The notes beneath the pieces were generated by a model. That model saw only the letters and a program-made list of their open reading frames with translations, was not told the origin of the DNA and made no database searches. From positions 1 to 26,975 of the forward strand of contig USSA01000026.1 in the NCBI GenBank assembly GCA_900557255.1: a stretch of 26,975 bases of DNA, written 5' to 3'. A program made the position numbers and the translations under genes. This stretch comes from an uncultured Prevotella sp. Lineage in GTDB: Bacteria; Bacteroidota; Bacteroidia; Bacteroidales; Bacteroidaceae. Below, piece after piece: positions 8,356-13,478 of the stretch (its first letter is position 1; each line of letters opens with the position of its first letter).

Positions 8356-8459
8356 AAGTTGCTGTTTTTGTTGTACGTAGATATTCGAATAGGAATACTT
8401 CGATGCAAAAATAGCAACTTTTTCAATTGCGCCCGCACTGTGGACGCAATTGAAAAAGT
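8356..8459 (+). other. Two adjoining long hairpins upstream of the tRNA operon
   Basis: AAGTTGCTGTTTTTG (8356-8370) pairs along 15 bp with CAAAAATAGCAACTT (8406-8420), with one G-U on the plus strand. ACTTTTTCAATTGCG (8417-8431) is the exact complement of CGCAATTGAAAAAGT (8445-8459). The two helices share ACTT at 8417-8420, so only one can be complete at a time. Confidence 0.55.
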
Positions 8460-8477
8460 ACAATTCATGTTGTTGGT

Positions 8478-8527
8478 CATGTGGACGTGAATACATGTAT
8501 ATATGTATAGGTGTGTACATGAATACA
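8478..8527. repeat. Copy A of a palindromic repeat
   Basis: The segment CATGTGGACGTGAATACAT followed by TATAGGTGTGTAC and CATGAATACA recurs with small changes at 10809-10866. It is made of overlapping inverted parts such as ACATGTATATATGT. The left arm seen in copy B (TGTATTCATG) is not preserved here. Confidence 0.6.
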
Positions 8528-8652
8528 CCATTTAAAGCCGTAAAAAGCCGAAAAAGAGACTCTTTAAAGCCTTTTTTTAGAAAAAATCACTCACAAAACA
8601 ACTTTTTTGAAACTTTTTTCTTGCTACGAAAAAAGACTTCACTCTCCCTTTC

Positions 8653-8660
8653 TACCTTTG
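8653..8660 (+). promoter_or_regulatory. -7 box of the tRNA operon
   Basis: TACCTTTG fits TAnnTTTG and ends 14 nt before the first tRNA. The -33 element is weak; the nearest TTG lies outside the usual spacing. Confidence 0.6.
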
Positions 8661-8674
8661 CATCGTCAAAATAA

Positions 8675-8759
8675 GGAAGTATGGGTGAGCGGCTTAAACC
8701 AGCACACTGCTAACGTGCCGGACCGAAAGGTTCCGAAGGTTCGAATCCTTCTGCTTCCG
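8675..8759 (+). tRNA. tRNA-Ser(GCT)
   Basis: Acceptor arms GGAAGTA and TGCTTCC pair over 7 bp. The anticodon loop is CTGCTAA (anticodon GCT) and the long variable arm is as expected for serine. T-loop TTCGAAT. First gene of the cluster. Position 31-39 is an A-C mismatch. CCA is not encoded. Confidence 0.9.
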
Positions 8760-8765
8760 CATTTT

Positions 8766-8840
8766 GGCTCGTTAGCTCAGTTGGATCAGAGCACGACGCT
8801 ACGAACGTCGGGGTCGGGAGTTCGAGTCTCTCACGAGTCA
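8766..8840 (+). tRNA. tRNA-Arg(ACG)
   Basis: Acceptor GGCTCGT pairs with ACGAGTC; anticodon stem GACG/CGTC holds loop CTACGAA (anticodon ACG); discriminator A. Canonical length of 75 nt. Lies 6 nt after tRNA-Ser(GCT). Confidence 0.93.
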
Positions 8841-8847
8841 CAACATT

Positions 8848-8933
8848 GGAGGTTTGGCAGAGTTGGTCTATTGCACCGGTCTTGAAAACCGGCAGGCGGC
8901 AACGTCTCAAAGGTTCGAATCCTTTAGCCTCCG
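8848..8933 (+). tRNA. tRNA-Ser(TGA)
   Basis: Acceptor GGAGGTT/AGCCTCC, anticodon stem CCGGT/ACCGG with loop CTTGAAA (anticodon TGA), long variable arm and discriminator G, all as expected for serine. Confidence 0.92.
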
Positions 8934-8939
8934 CAAACT

Positions 8940-9010
8940 TGCCCTATCGCATAACGGTAGTGCGGCAGATTCTGGATCTGCAAGTGGTGGTTCGATTCCA
9001 TCTGGGGCAA
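8940..9010 (+). tRNA. tRNA-Gln(CTG)
   Basis: Acceptor TGCCCTA pairs with TGGGGCA, giving the weak U1-A72 pair typical of glutamine tRNAs. Anticodon stem GCAGA/TCTGC... holds CTG. T-loop TTCGATT. 71 nt. Confidence 0.88.
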
Positions 9011-9019
9011 CATCAGTAA

Positions 9020-9092
9020 GGAGCTTTGGCAGACTTGGTGTATGCGCGGGACTGAAAATCCCGAGAACGTGGTTCGACTCCACGAGGCTCCA
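9020..9092 (+). tRNA. tRNA-Phe(GAA)
   Basis: Acceptor GGAGCTT/AGGCTCC, anticodon stem CGGGA/TCCCG with loop CTGAAAA (anticodon GAA), T-arm CGTGG/CCACG, discriminator A. The D-arm (GCA/TGC) resembles that of the serine tRNA in this cluster, but the short variable loop and the anticodon give phenylalanine. Confidence 0.85.
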
Positions 9093-9101
9093 CTTTAAAA
9101 T

Positions 9102-9183
9102 TCGGGAGTGCTCCAGTGGCAACGAGGGCGGACTGTAAATCCGCTGTCTGATGACTTCGTAGGTTCGAGTCCTACCTCCCGAA
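9102..9183 (+). tRNA. tRNA-Tyr(GTA)
   Basis: Acceptor TCGGGAG/CTCCCGA, anticodon stem GCGGA/TCCGC with loop CTGTAAA (anticodon GTA), a long variable arm, T-arm GTAGG/CCTAC, and discriminator A. A class II tRNA of 82 nt, as expected for bacterial tyrosine. Confidence 0.92.
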
Positions 9184-9190
9184 CTCAACT

Positions 9191-9261
9191 TGCCCCATGG
9201 TATAATGGTAGCACAACGGGTTTTGGTCCTGTTAGCGAAGGTTCGATTCCTTCTGGGGCGA
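9191..9261 (+). tRNA. tRNA-Gln(TTG)
   Basis: Acceptor TGCCCCA pairs with TGGGGCG (terminal U-G), anticodon stem ACGGG/CCTGT with loop TTTTGGT (anticodon TTG), T-loop TTCGATT, 71 nt. Confidence 0.9.
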
Positions 9262-9274
9262 CAAGTTAAGAAAC

Positions 9275-9346
9275 AACTTCATGGTGTAATTGGTAGCATG
9301 CCAGATTTCGGTTCTGGAGGTGGTGGTTCGAATCCATCTGGAGTTT
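9275..9346 (+). tRNA. tRNA-Arg(TCG)-like, atypical body
   Basis: The acceptor AACTTCA/TGGAGTT pairs over 7 bp and the anticodon stem CCAGA/TCTGG fixes a 7-nt loop TTTCGGT, so the anticodon reads TCG. The D-arm and T-arm (GGTGGTTCGAATCCATC) are close to the Gln(CTG) tRNA four genes earlier. It starts with A1-U72 and has U at the discriminator position, both unusual for arginine. It may be a retuned glutamine-type tRNA or a decaying copy. Confidence 0.7.
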
Positions 9347-9350
9347 ATAT

Positions 9351-9424
9351 GGAGTTTGTAGCTCAGTTGGTAGAGTGCCAGGTTGTGGCTCTGGTGGTCA
9401 TGGGTTCGATCCCCATCAAACTTC
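9351..9424 (+). tRNA. tRNA-His(GTG)
   Basis: Anticodon stem CCAGG with loop TTGTGGC (anticodon GTG). With the extra G at -1, acceptor GAGTTTG pairs with CAAACTT, and G-1 faces C73, the histidine identity pair. T-arm ATGGG/CCCAT. Confidence 0.92.
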
Positions 9425-9429
9425 CAAAT

Positions 9430-9501
9430 GCTTCAATAGCACAGTGGTAGTGCAGCTCACTTGTAATGAGCAGGTCGTAGGTTCGAATCCTACTTGAAGC
9501 T
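9430..9501 (+). tRNA. tRNA-Thr(TGT)
   Basis: Acceptor GCTTCAA/TTGAAGC, anticodon stem GCTCA/TGAGC with loop CTTGTAA (anticodon TGT), T-arm GTAGG/CCTAC, discriminator T. CCA follows at 9502-9504, possibly by chance since the other genes lack it. Last gene before the terminator. Confidence 0.92.
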
Positions 9502-9508
9502 CCACATA

Positions 9509-9554
9509 AGAAAGGCTTCTCTTCAGGCAGTTTTGCTTGAAAAGAAGCCTTTTA
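9509..9554 (+). terminator. Terminator of the tRNA operon
   Basis: AAAGGCTTCT (9511-9520) pairs exactly with AGAAGCCTTT (9543-9552); an inner TTCAGGC/GCTTGAA lengthens the stem, and TTTT follows. Confidence 0.85.
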
Positions 9555-9611
9555 GCTTTCTTGTAAGACGATGTCTCGCTGATGTTCGTTCATAATTTTC
9601 CTCCTTTTTCC

Positions 9612-10025
9612 TTACACAAAGTTCAGAATAGATTTGAGTCTGTCCTGTACCTTGTTGAGCACCTGGATGGTGTCTTCGTTGTTCTTATCCTTCTTGTTTT
9701 CAAGAAGAATGATAGCCTTCTTTATCAACTTGCAGTCCTCTATGGATAAAGGCATTTCAGTGATAGAATAGTCAGGATCAGCGTATCTGTAGTATATTCT
9801 ATCATAAACCTCGATAGGAGCATTGTAGCCCAGTTTGTCAGATCTCATAATCTGTATATCCATCTGAACAGTTCTGGCGCATACTCCTTTGGTGATTCCC
9901 TCCATGTCGTAGAGAGCGTCGCTACATGCCTCCACGAGATCATCGAGAGTCCATCTTCTGTATCTGTTTCTCAAACAGTTGTCTATAGTTTTGTACCTTA
10001 TTAAGGCATTCTTATTTGCTGGCAT
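9612..10025 (-). CDS. WYL-type HTH regulator lacking the WYL domain, 137 aa
   Basis: The protein starts MPANKNALIRYKTIDNCLRN and carries the winged-helix of Bacteroidota WYL-family regulators (RYRRWTLDDLVEAC, then CARTVQMDIQIMRSDKLGYNAP, then YYRYADPDYSITEMPLS). Family members are usually over 300 residues and go on into a ligand-sensing WYL domain. Here it ends after a short helical tail (VLNKVQDRLKSILNFV). So it is either a naturally short DNA-binding protein or a truncation. Hairpins between it and 10160 probably separate it from transcription upstream. Confidence 0.7.
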   Translation of the reverse strand: MPANKNALIRYKTIDNCLRNRYRRWTLDDLVEACSDALYDMEGITKGVCARTVQMDIQIMRSDKLGYNAPIEVYDRIYYRYADPDYSITEMPLSIEDCKLIKKAIILLENKKDKNNEDTIQVLNKVQDRLKSILNFV

Positions 10026-10054
10026 AGTTCTTTCATTTTAAGCGTAAAAAATAT

Positions 10055-10080
10055 AGTTGGATTTCATCCAGCTTTTTCTC
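10055..10080 (+). terminator. Short plus-strand terminator-like hairpin
   Basis: AGTTGGAT (10055-10062) and ATCCAGCT (10066-10073) form an 8-bp stem with one G-U and a 3-nt loop, followed by TTTTTC. The AGTTGGATTT arm is repeated at 10123. Confidence 0.4.
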
Positions 10081-10122
10081 GCCATGTCAGAGCTGAAGCC
10101 AAGCATTTGGCTAAAAAGAAAA

Positions 10123-10154
10123 AGTTGGATTTTCCCGGCAAGGAAACTCCAACT
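10123..10154 (-). terminator. Minus-strand terminator
   Basis: AGTTGGA (10123-10129) pairs with TCCAACT (10148-10154), and the stem extends through TTTTCC/GGAAA with a bulge. On the minus strand it is followed by TTTTTCTTTTT. It would end a transcript begun at the promoter near 10400. Confidence 0.65.
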
Positions 10155-10195
10155 CTTTCGTATTATCTTTATTCTCTGTGGGGCACGCTGTTACG

Positions 10196-10392
10196 ATACC
10201 CGATAGAAATAACTATGCGAATAATGATGTGGAAATCCTATACCGGCTGCATCTGATGTACTTGATGTATGTACATAACTATTCCGCTCAAAGCGTCGAT
10301 AACTCTGAACGAATGATTGTGATGTTATGTGCATATTTAAATTCATTTCCGTATAGGATTTTTATTGTATTTTACTTCTAAATTCTTTTAAC
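10196..10392 (-). ncRNA. Candidate rod-like structured RNA
   Basis: A promoter on the minus strand (10398-10413) and a terminator (10123-10154) bracket this region. It folds into nested helices: AAATCCTATAC (10233-10243) with GTATAGGATTT (10351-10361), 11 bp perfect; inside it TATGTACATAAC (10268-10279) with GTTATGTGCATA (10324-10335), 12 bp with one wobble or mismatch; and an apical TTCGTTCA/TGAGCGGAA helix. Rod shape and ~195-nt size would suit 6S RNA, but I cannot confirm that class. A 49-codon frame inside shows no protein character. Strand evidence from wobble pairs is mixed; the promoter favours minus. Confidence 0.4.
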
Positions 10393-10397
10393 GGGTG

Positions 10398-10413
10398 CAA
10401 AGATACAAAAATA
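10398..10413 (-). promoter_or_regulatory. Tandem -7 boxes
   Basis: On the minus strand TATTTTTG (10406-10413) is directly followed by TATCTTTG (10398-10405); both fit TAnnTTTG. A TTTCG about 20 nt upstream could serve as the -33 element. Confidence 0.55.
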
Positions 10414-10511
10414 GTGCGAAATCTTTTTGCGTAGCAGCAAAAAAATGGTATAAACATGCGGATTTTAATCAAAATAAGCTGTTCTTATAGTGATAATCGG
10501 CTGATTTTCCC

Positions 10512-10799
10512 TGATAATGCTTCGCCCCACGCCATGAAGGATGCTACTGGAGTTCCACCTGATAGACTTTGCATTTATGTCAGCAGAGCATGACGTAAGT
10601 GCAAAGTCCCTCAGTCGGAAGGTGCCCACGAAACGACATCCGGTAGCTTACAAACTGAGTAGGTGGGACGCAAGCGATTCCCACTTAATCAGTTTGCCAC
10701 TACTGCATGTCCATTCGTCGAGAAGGGCACTGGCTCACAGCATCAACCTTCATTTTCCCTCCCTTCCACCTTATTATAATATCCTGGTATTCCTCTTTA
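10512..10799 (+). ncRNA. HEARO/omega-RNA-like structured RNA, copy 1
   Basis: This 288-bp unit is repeated at 10930-11217 with about 4 differences. Its fold is rich: a closing helix ATGAAGGATGCT (10534-10545) with AGCAT (10739-10743) plus CCTTCAT (10747-10753) and a 3-nt bulge; an 18-bp hairpin (10565-10582 with 10591-10608) in which two non-Watson-Crick positions are G-U on the plus strand; and AAACTGA/TCAGTTT (10652, 10689) enclosing GTGGGA/TCCCAC. Between them lie CTGATA, CTCAGTC, GGTGCCC, GACATCCGG and GCTTAC in that order, which I remember as conserved in HEARO, the IscB guide RNA. That identification is from memory. No IscB (HNH/RuvC) gene is in the window. Open frames through it are not protein-like. 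Confidence 0.55.
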
Positions 10800-10802
10800 A
10801 AA

Positions 10803-10866
10803 TGTATTCATGTGGACGTGAATACATATATACAAGGATAGGTGTGTACGTGTACACATGAATACA
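10803..10866. repeat. Copy B of the palindromic repeat, with 12-bp terminal inverted repeats
   Basis: TGTATTCATGTG (10803-10814) and CACATGAATACA (10855-10866) are exact complements. The inside matches copy A at 8478-8527. It lies between the two structured-RNA repeats. Confidence 0.65.
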
Positions 10867-10929
10867 ACTTGAAGCCCTCATACCATGATGAGTAGCAGGC
10901 CTTTATAGATTTGCATTTTATAAGCAAGA

Positions 10930-11217
10930 TGATAATGCTTCGCCCCACGCCATGAAGGATGCTACTGGAGTTCCACCTGATAGACTTTGCATTTATGTCA
11001 GCAGAGCATGACGTAAGTGCAAAGTCCCTCAGTCGGAAGGTGCCCACGAAACGACATCCGGTAGCTTACAAACTGAGTAGGTGGGACGCAAGCGATTCCC
11101 ACTTAATCAGTTTGCCACTACTGCATGTCCATTCGTCGAGAAGGGCACTGGCTCACAGCATCGTCCTTCATTTTCCCTCCCTTCCACCTTATTATAATAT
11201 CATGGTCTTCCTCTTTA
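10930..11217 (+). ncRNA. HEARO/omega-RNA-like structured RNA, copy 2
   Basis: A direct repeat of copy 1 at an offset of 418 bases without indels. The differences I see are AA to GT inside the 3-nt bulge of the closing helix and two in the 3' tail (ATCCTGGTAT versus ATCATGGTCT), so none disturbs a predicted helix. A TAGATTTG at 10908-10915 upstream could act as a -7 box for this copy; copy 1 has none that I can see. Confidence 0.55.
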
Positions 11218-11263
11218 TAAGCATTCTGTCTTTTCTAAATAAATCTTTCGGCTTTCCTTCATT

Positions 11264-11283
11264 ATAATCTTCGCCCACACCAT
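11264..11283 (+). repeat. Partial match to the 5' end of the structured-RNA repeats
   Basis: ATAATCTTCGCCCACACCAT matches the first ~22 bases of both repeat copies (ATAATGCTTCGCCCCACGCC and onward) with two 1-base gaps and one substitution. It lies immediately before the rod-like hairpin. Confidence 0.45.
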
Positions 11284-11396
11284 AGTCCAGTAAGCATGAA
11301 CAGTTAGCCAGGGTGTTGTTCTTTCGCAGGCCGATTATATCGACTTACGAAGGAACAACACGCTGGCTTTTTAAACTGTTGATACTTGCTTGGACT
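11284..11396 (-). ncRNA. Rod-like 113-nt hairpin RNA candidate
   Basis: Nested helices run from end to end: AGTCC/GGACT (11284, 11392), AAGCA/TGCTT (11292, 11387), AACAGTT/AACTGTT (11299, 11374), AGCCAG/CTGGCT (11306, 11363), then after one mismatch GTGTTGTTC/GAACAACAC (11313, 11353), then TTCG/CGAA and CGAT/ATCG at the tip. One tip pair is G-U on the minus strand but C-A on the plus strand. A good minus-strand promoter at 11514-11543 reads into it. On the plus strand seven T follow at 11411, so it could instead end a plus transcript. Class unknown. Confidence 0.45.
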
Positions 11397-11513
11397 ATTC
11401 CCACCCAGCTTTTTTTATCCCTTCAGTCATTCCCAGTTATACTATATTCTTCTTACTGAAACCAGAAGTCTTTGCTTCCGTATCGTCTTTGGGATTTCGG
11501 GATTCTTTTTCTG

Positions 11514-11543
11514 CAAAGTTATCGCGTATCTGGCAAATAGCAA
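11514..11543 (-). promoter_or_regulatory. Minus-strand promoter reading into the rod-like hairpin
   Basis: On the minus strand TTG (11541-11543), 19 nt, then TAACTTTG (11514-11521). This fits the Bacteroidota consensus. There is no gene for it other than the structured region 11284-11396. Confidence 0.5.
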
Positions 11544-11705
11544 GTCGTGATTCGGTAACAATCTTCCTTTTCCATGAAACATGCAAAAGAGTATTCTTCC
11601 CATCAGACTTGCCTTATTGCCTTGTACGCACTTTGAAAAGCAGAAAAAGCTTCCCGATCCCAAGTCCGAAAGGACTTAACGAAAGGGAGAAAAAATTTAG
11701 AGACT
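11544..11705 (+). promoter_or_regulatory. Leader region of the DUF2958 gene
   Basis: No gene is supported here. A short hairpin AAGTCC-GAAA-GGACTT (11662-11677, GAAA tetraloop) lies 28 nt before the ATG. I find no exact TAnnTTTG box on the plus strand. Confidence 0.35.
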
Positions 11706-12083
11706 ATGGCAAAAGATTTCAACAACCGCCTGATTACTCCAGAATTGGAGAAGGCAATGCAGGACTATCCGCTCTATTCCCAGGATAGCAAGAAGAAGGA
11801 TGCAGTTTGCATCGCAGTGTTTTTCATCGGCAACGCTCGCTGGTACATTCTTGAAGGACAGCGAGAGAATGATGATTTTGTGCTCTTTGGCATCGTTGTA
11901 GGTCTGGCTGAGACTGAATACAGCTACATTTCTGCCAATGAAATGGCAAGTGTGGAACTGGACGCAACCAAGTTCGGACTCGGCAAGGTCAGAGTGGAGC
12001 AGAGAAAGCCATTCCAACCATGTCAGCTTTCAGAAATCTTCGACAGAGAGTTGCAGTCTTTCCTCAGCAGACTTTACGATTGA
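11706..12083 (+). CDS. DUF2958 family protein, 125 aa
   Basis: The protein begins MAKDFNNRLITPELEKAM and has the DUF2958 pattern: YPLYSQD near the N-terminus, ARWYILEGQRENDDFVLFGIVVGL in the middle and a C-terminal ELQSFLSRLYD. DUF2958 proteins are small and common on plasmids, conjugative elements and phages; the biochemical role is unknown to me. It heads a run of three mobile-element-type genes. ATG at 11706 follows an A-rich spacer, as is usual in this phylum. Confidence 0.8.
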   Translation: MAKDFNNRLITPELEKAMQDYPLYSQDSKKKDAVCIAVFFIGNARWYILEGQRENDDFVLFGIVVGLAETEYSYISANEMASVELDATKFGLGKVRVEQRKPFQPCQLSEIFDRELQSFLSRLYD

Positions 12084-12111
12084 AAACATTTTTCTCGGTG
12101 GGTAGTGGCTG

Positions 12112-12729
12112 ATGGCTGCTACCTGCCAAGTAACAACACTTAAAGCAATGAACATGGTACAGGTTTACATCAAGGGACAGGAGGATAAGGAGTTGAGCAG
12201 CTTTTTGCGCTATTATCCAGTACGTATCAAGAACATCGGTATGGATGCTTTCTTCGACCGCCAGGTTGTCTATGATTTCAAGGATGGTCGAAACCATGCA
12301 GATGTGGCGAAGTGCGTGGCAAAGATGCTCGTCAAGAAGTTTGGTCGCAAGGTTCGCAGCGTTGTCTTCTCTTGCGTTCCTGCAAGCAGTCAGGAGCGTA
12401 ACGAGGCACGCAACAAGAACTTCTCTGAACTTGTCTGCAAGTTTTCTGGAGCAATCAACGGCTTTTCCCATGTCAAGGTTGTTGGCGAACGTACCGCAGT
12501 TCATGGCACAAAGGTCAAGAAGGAAGAGCGAGCAAAGCGCTTGAAGGAAAAGAATAATATTGAGGTGGATGCGAACTTCTTCAAAAACAAGATAGTCTGC
12601 ATTTGGGACGATGTGGTCACTACCGGCACTTCATTCTGTGCCTACACTGCACAATTAGAACAAGTAGGGGCGCACGTAACAAACGGCATTTTCCTCGGCA
12701 AGACATCATATAAATATGTACAGCAATGA
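12112..12729 (+). CDS. Phosphoribosyltransferase-fold protein, 205 aa
   Basis: The PRPP-binding motif is clear: IVCIWDDVVTTGTSF at residues 161-175 (two acidic residues followed by the TTGTS phosphate loop). SSQERNEARN (92-101) and the HGTKVKKEERAKR stretch (131-143) occupy the places of the PPi loop and the flexible loop. The fold is that of ComFC and amidophosphoribosyltransferase-like proteins; the substrate is unknown. An alternative start at MNMVQ (12148) would remove 12 residues. Its stop overlaps the next ATG by 4 bases (ATGA), so it is probably coupled to the SLOG gene. Confidence 0.75.
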   Translation: MAATCQVTTLKAMNMVQVYIKGQEDKELSSFLRYYPVRIKNIGMDAFFDRQVVYDFKDGRNHADVAKCVAKMLVKKFGRKVRSVVFSCVPASSQERNEARNKNFSELVCKFSGAINGFSHVKVVGERTAVHGTKVKKEERAKRLKEKNNIEVDANFFKNKIVCIWDDVVTTGTSFCAYTAQLEQVGAHVTNGIFLGKTSYKYVQQ

Positions 12730-13223
12730 AAAGAAAGAACATGACAAAGTTTGATAAGGCTGTTTCGGCAGCCTTTACAGGTCATCGCTTTTACAACTTC
12801 TCTCAGCAGGAGGTCATAAGAGAGCGATTGACCAAAGCCATTCTCGAAGCTTACGAGCATGGCATCAGCAATTTTATTTCGGGATTCGCCATCGGTATTG
12901 ACTTGATGGCAGCCCAGATAGTGCTGTCGCTGAAACCTTCCTGCCCGGGAATGACGCTTACCGCAGCCATTCCTTTCAGAGGTCAGGCAGATAGGTTCAA
13001 GCCCAGCGACAGGATGGTTTATGATGGATTGATGGCTTCAGCAGATGAGGTGATCATCCTTTCAGAATACTATTACACCCGATGTTTTCTTGACCGAGAC
13101 GAGTTTATGATTGAGAATGCGTCCCTTCTTATAGCTTTCTATGATGGGAGAGAGAAGGGTGGAACCTACTACACTTTCAAGAAAGCCAACAGCTTGGGCG
13201 TTCCGGTTGTGAATATATATTGA
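12726..13223 (+). CDS. SLOG-family protein (DUF1273/YpsA-like), 165 aa
   Basis: FTGHR (17-21) and GFAIGIDLMAAQ (53-64) are the nucleotide-binding signatures of the DUF1273/YpsA branch of the SLOG superfamily, and the C-terminal GTYYTFKKA fits as well. SLOG proteins are predicted to bind or process nucleotide-derived ligands. The 4-base overlap with a phosphoribosyltransferase makes joint handling of a nucleotide plausible; that is inference. Length is normal for the family. Confidence 0.8.
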   Translation: MKRKNMTKFDKAVSAAFTGHRFYNFSQQEVIRERLTKAILEAYEHGISNFISGFAIGIDLMAAQIVLSLKPSCPGMTLTAAIPFRGQADRFKPSDRMVYDGLMASADEVIILSEYYYTRCFLDRDEFMIENASLLIAFYDGREKGGTYYTFKKANSLGVPVVNIY

Positions 13224-13246
13224 ATAACTCGCTAAATATCAAGCTT

Positions 13247-13360
13247 ATGAATGAATTTGTTGACATCATCGTTATCTACATCGTTTTCCGTGCCATCATC
13301 GCCTTCCTGGGCGCATGGTGGCATGGAGACGGACGCAACGATTTCAGACGAGACCGATAA
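13247..13360 (+). CDS. 37-aa membrane peptide
   Basis: ATG 13247, TAA 13358-13360. The peptide begins MNEFVDIIVIYIVFRAIIAF: one hydrophobic helix, then GAWWHGDGRNDFRRDR with a basic tail. It starts 23 nt after the SLOG gene and lies before a terminator, so it is probably the last gene of this unit. Function unknown. Confidence 0.5.
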   Translation: MNEFVDIIVIYIVFRAIIAFLGAWWHGDGRNDFRRDR

Positions 13361-13371
13361 ATCTGTAGAAA

Positions 13372-13419
13372 ATGTAAAATGTTACGGATATTATTTATAT
13401 TCTCCGTAACTTTTTACAT
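13372..13419 (+). terminator. Terminator of the DUF2958 unit
   Basis: ATGTAAAA-T-GTTACGGA (13372-13388) pairs with TCCGTAAC-T-TTTTACAT (13403-13419), 16 bp with one mismatch. A near copy occurs at 16430-16477. Confidence 0.8.
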
Positions 13420-13449
13420 AAAATATTCGTTATTCTCAATAAGAATTTG

Positions 13450-13457
13450 TATCTTTG
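13450..13457 (+). promoter_or_regulatory. -7 box of the abiE operon
   Basis: TATCTTTG fits TAnnTTTG, with a TTCG 20 nt upstream as a possible -33 element. It lies 21 nt before ATG 13479, so the in-frame TTG at 13455 inside this box is not the start. Confidence 0.7.
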
Positions 13458-13478
13458 CACAAAAAAATAGTGTGTATT

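Noticed and set aside
8257..8531. Minus-strand open frames (70-87 aa) before the tRNA cluster
   Set aside because: They cross the hairpins and the palindromic repeat and have no protein character.
9020..9092. Reading this tRNA as Leu or Ser because of its D-arm
   Set aside because: The short variable loop and a perfect anticodon stem with GAA give Phe.
8607..9450. Several open frames of 66-94 aa on both strands
   Set aside because: All overlap the tRNA genes.
10178..10381. 67-aa plus-strand and 49-codon minus-strand frames
   Set aside because: Nested pairing and the promoter/terminator layout fit an RNA better.
10512..11217. CRISPR array
   Set aside because: Only two long units with one spacer-like gap of 130 bp; unit size and fold do not fit CRISPR.
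10541..11267. Two nearly identical 102-106 aa frames
   Set aside because: They follow the repeated structured RNA; the conserved helices, not codons, explain the repeat.
11390..11788. 132-aa frame overlapping the DUF2958 start
   Set aside because: No family, serine/phenylalanine-rich and crossed by a minus-strand promoter; the DUF2958 frame is clearly the coding one.
12064..12504. Minus-strand frame opposite the phosphoribosyltransferase
   Set aside because: Antisense shadow of a gene with a clear PRPP motif.
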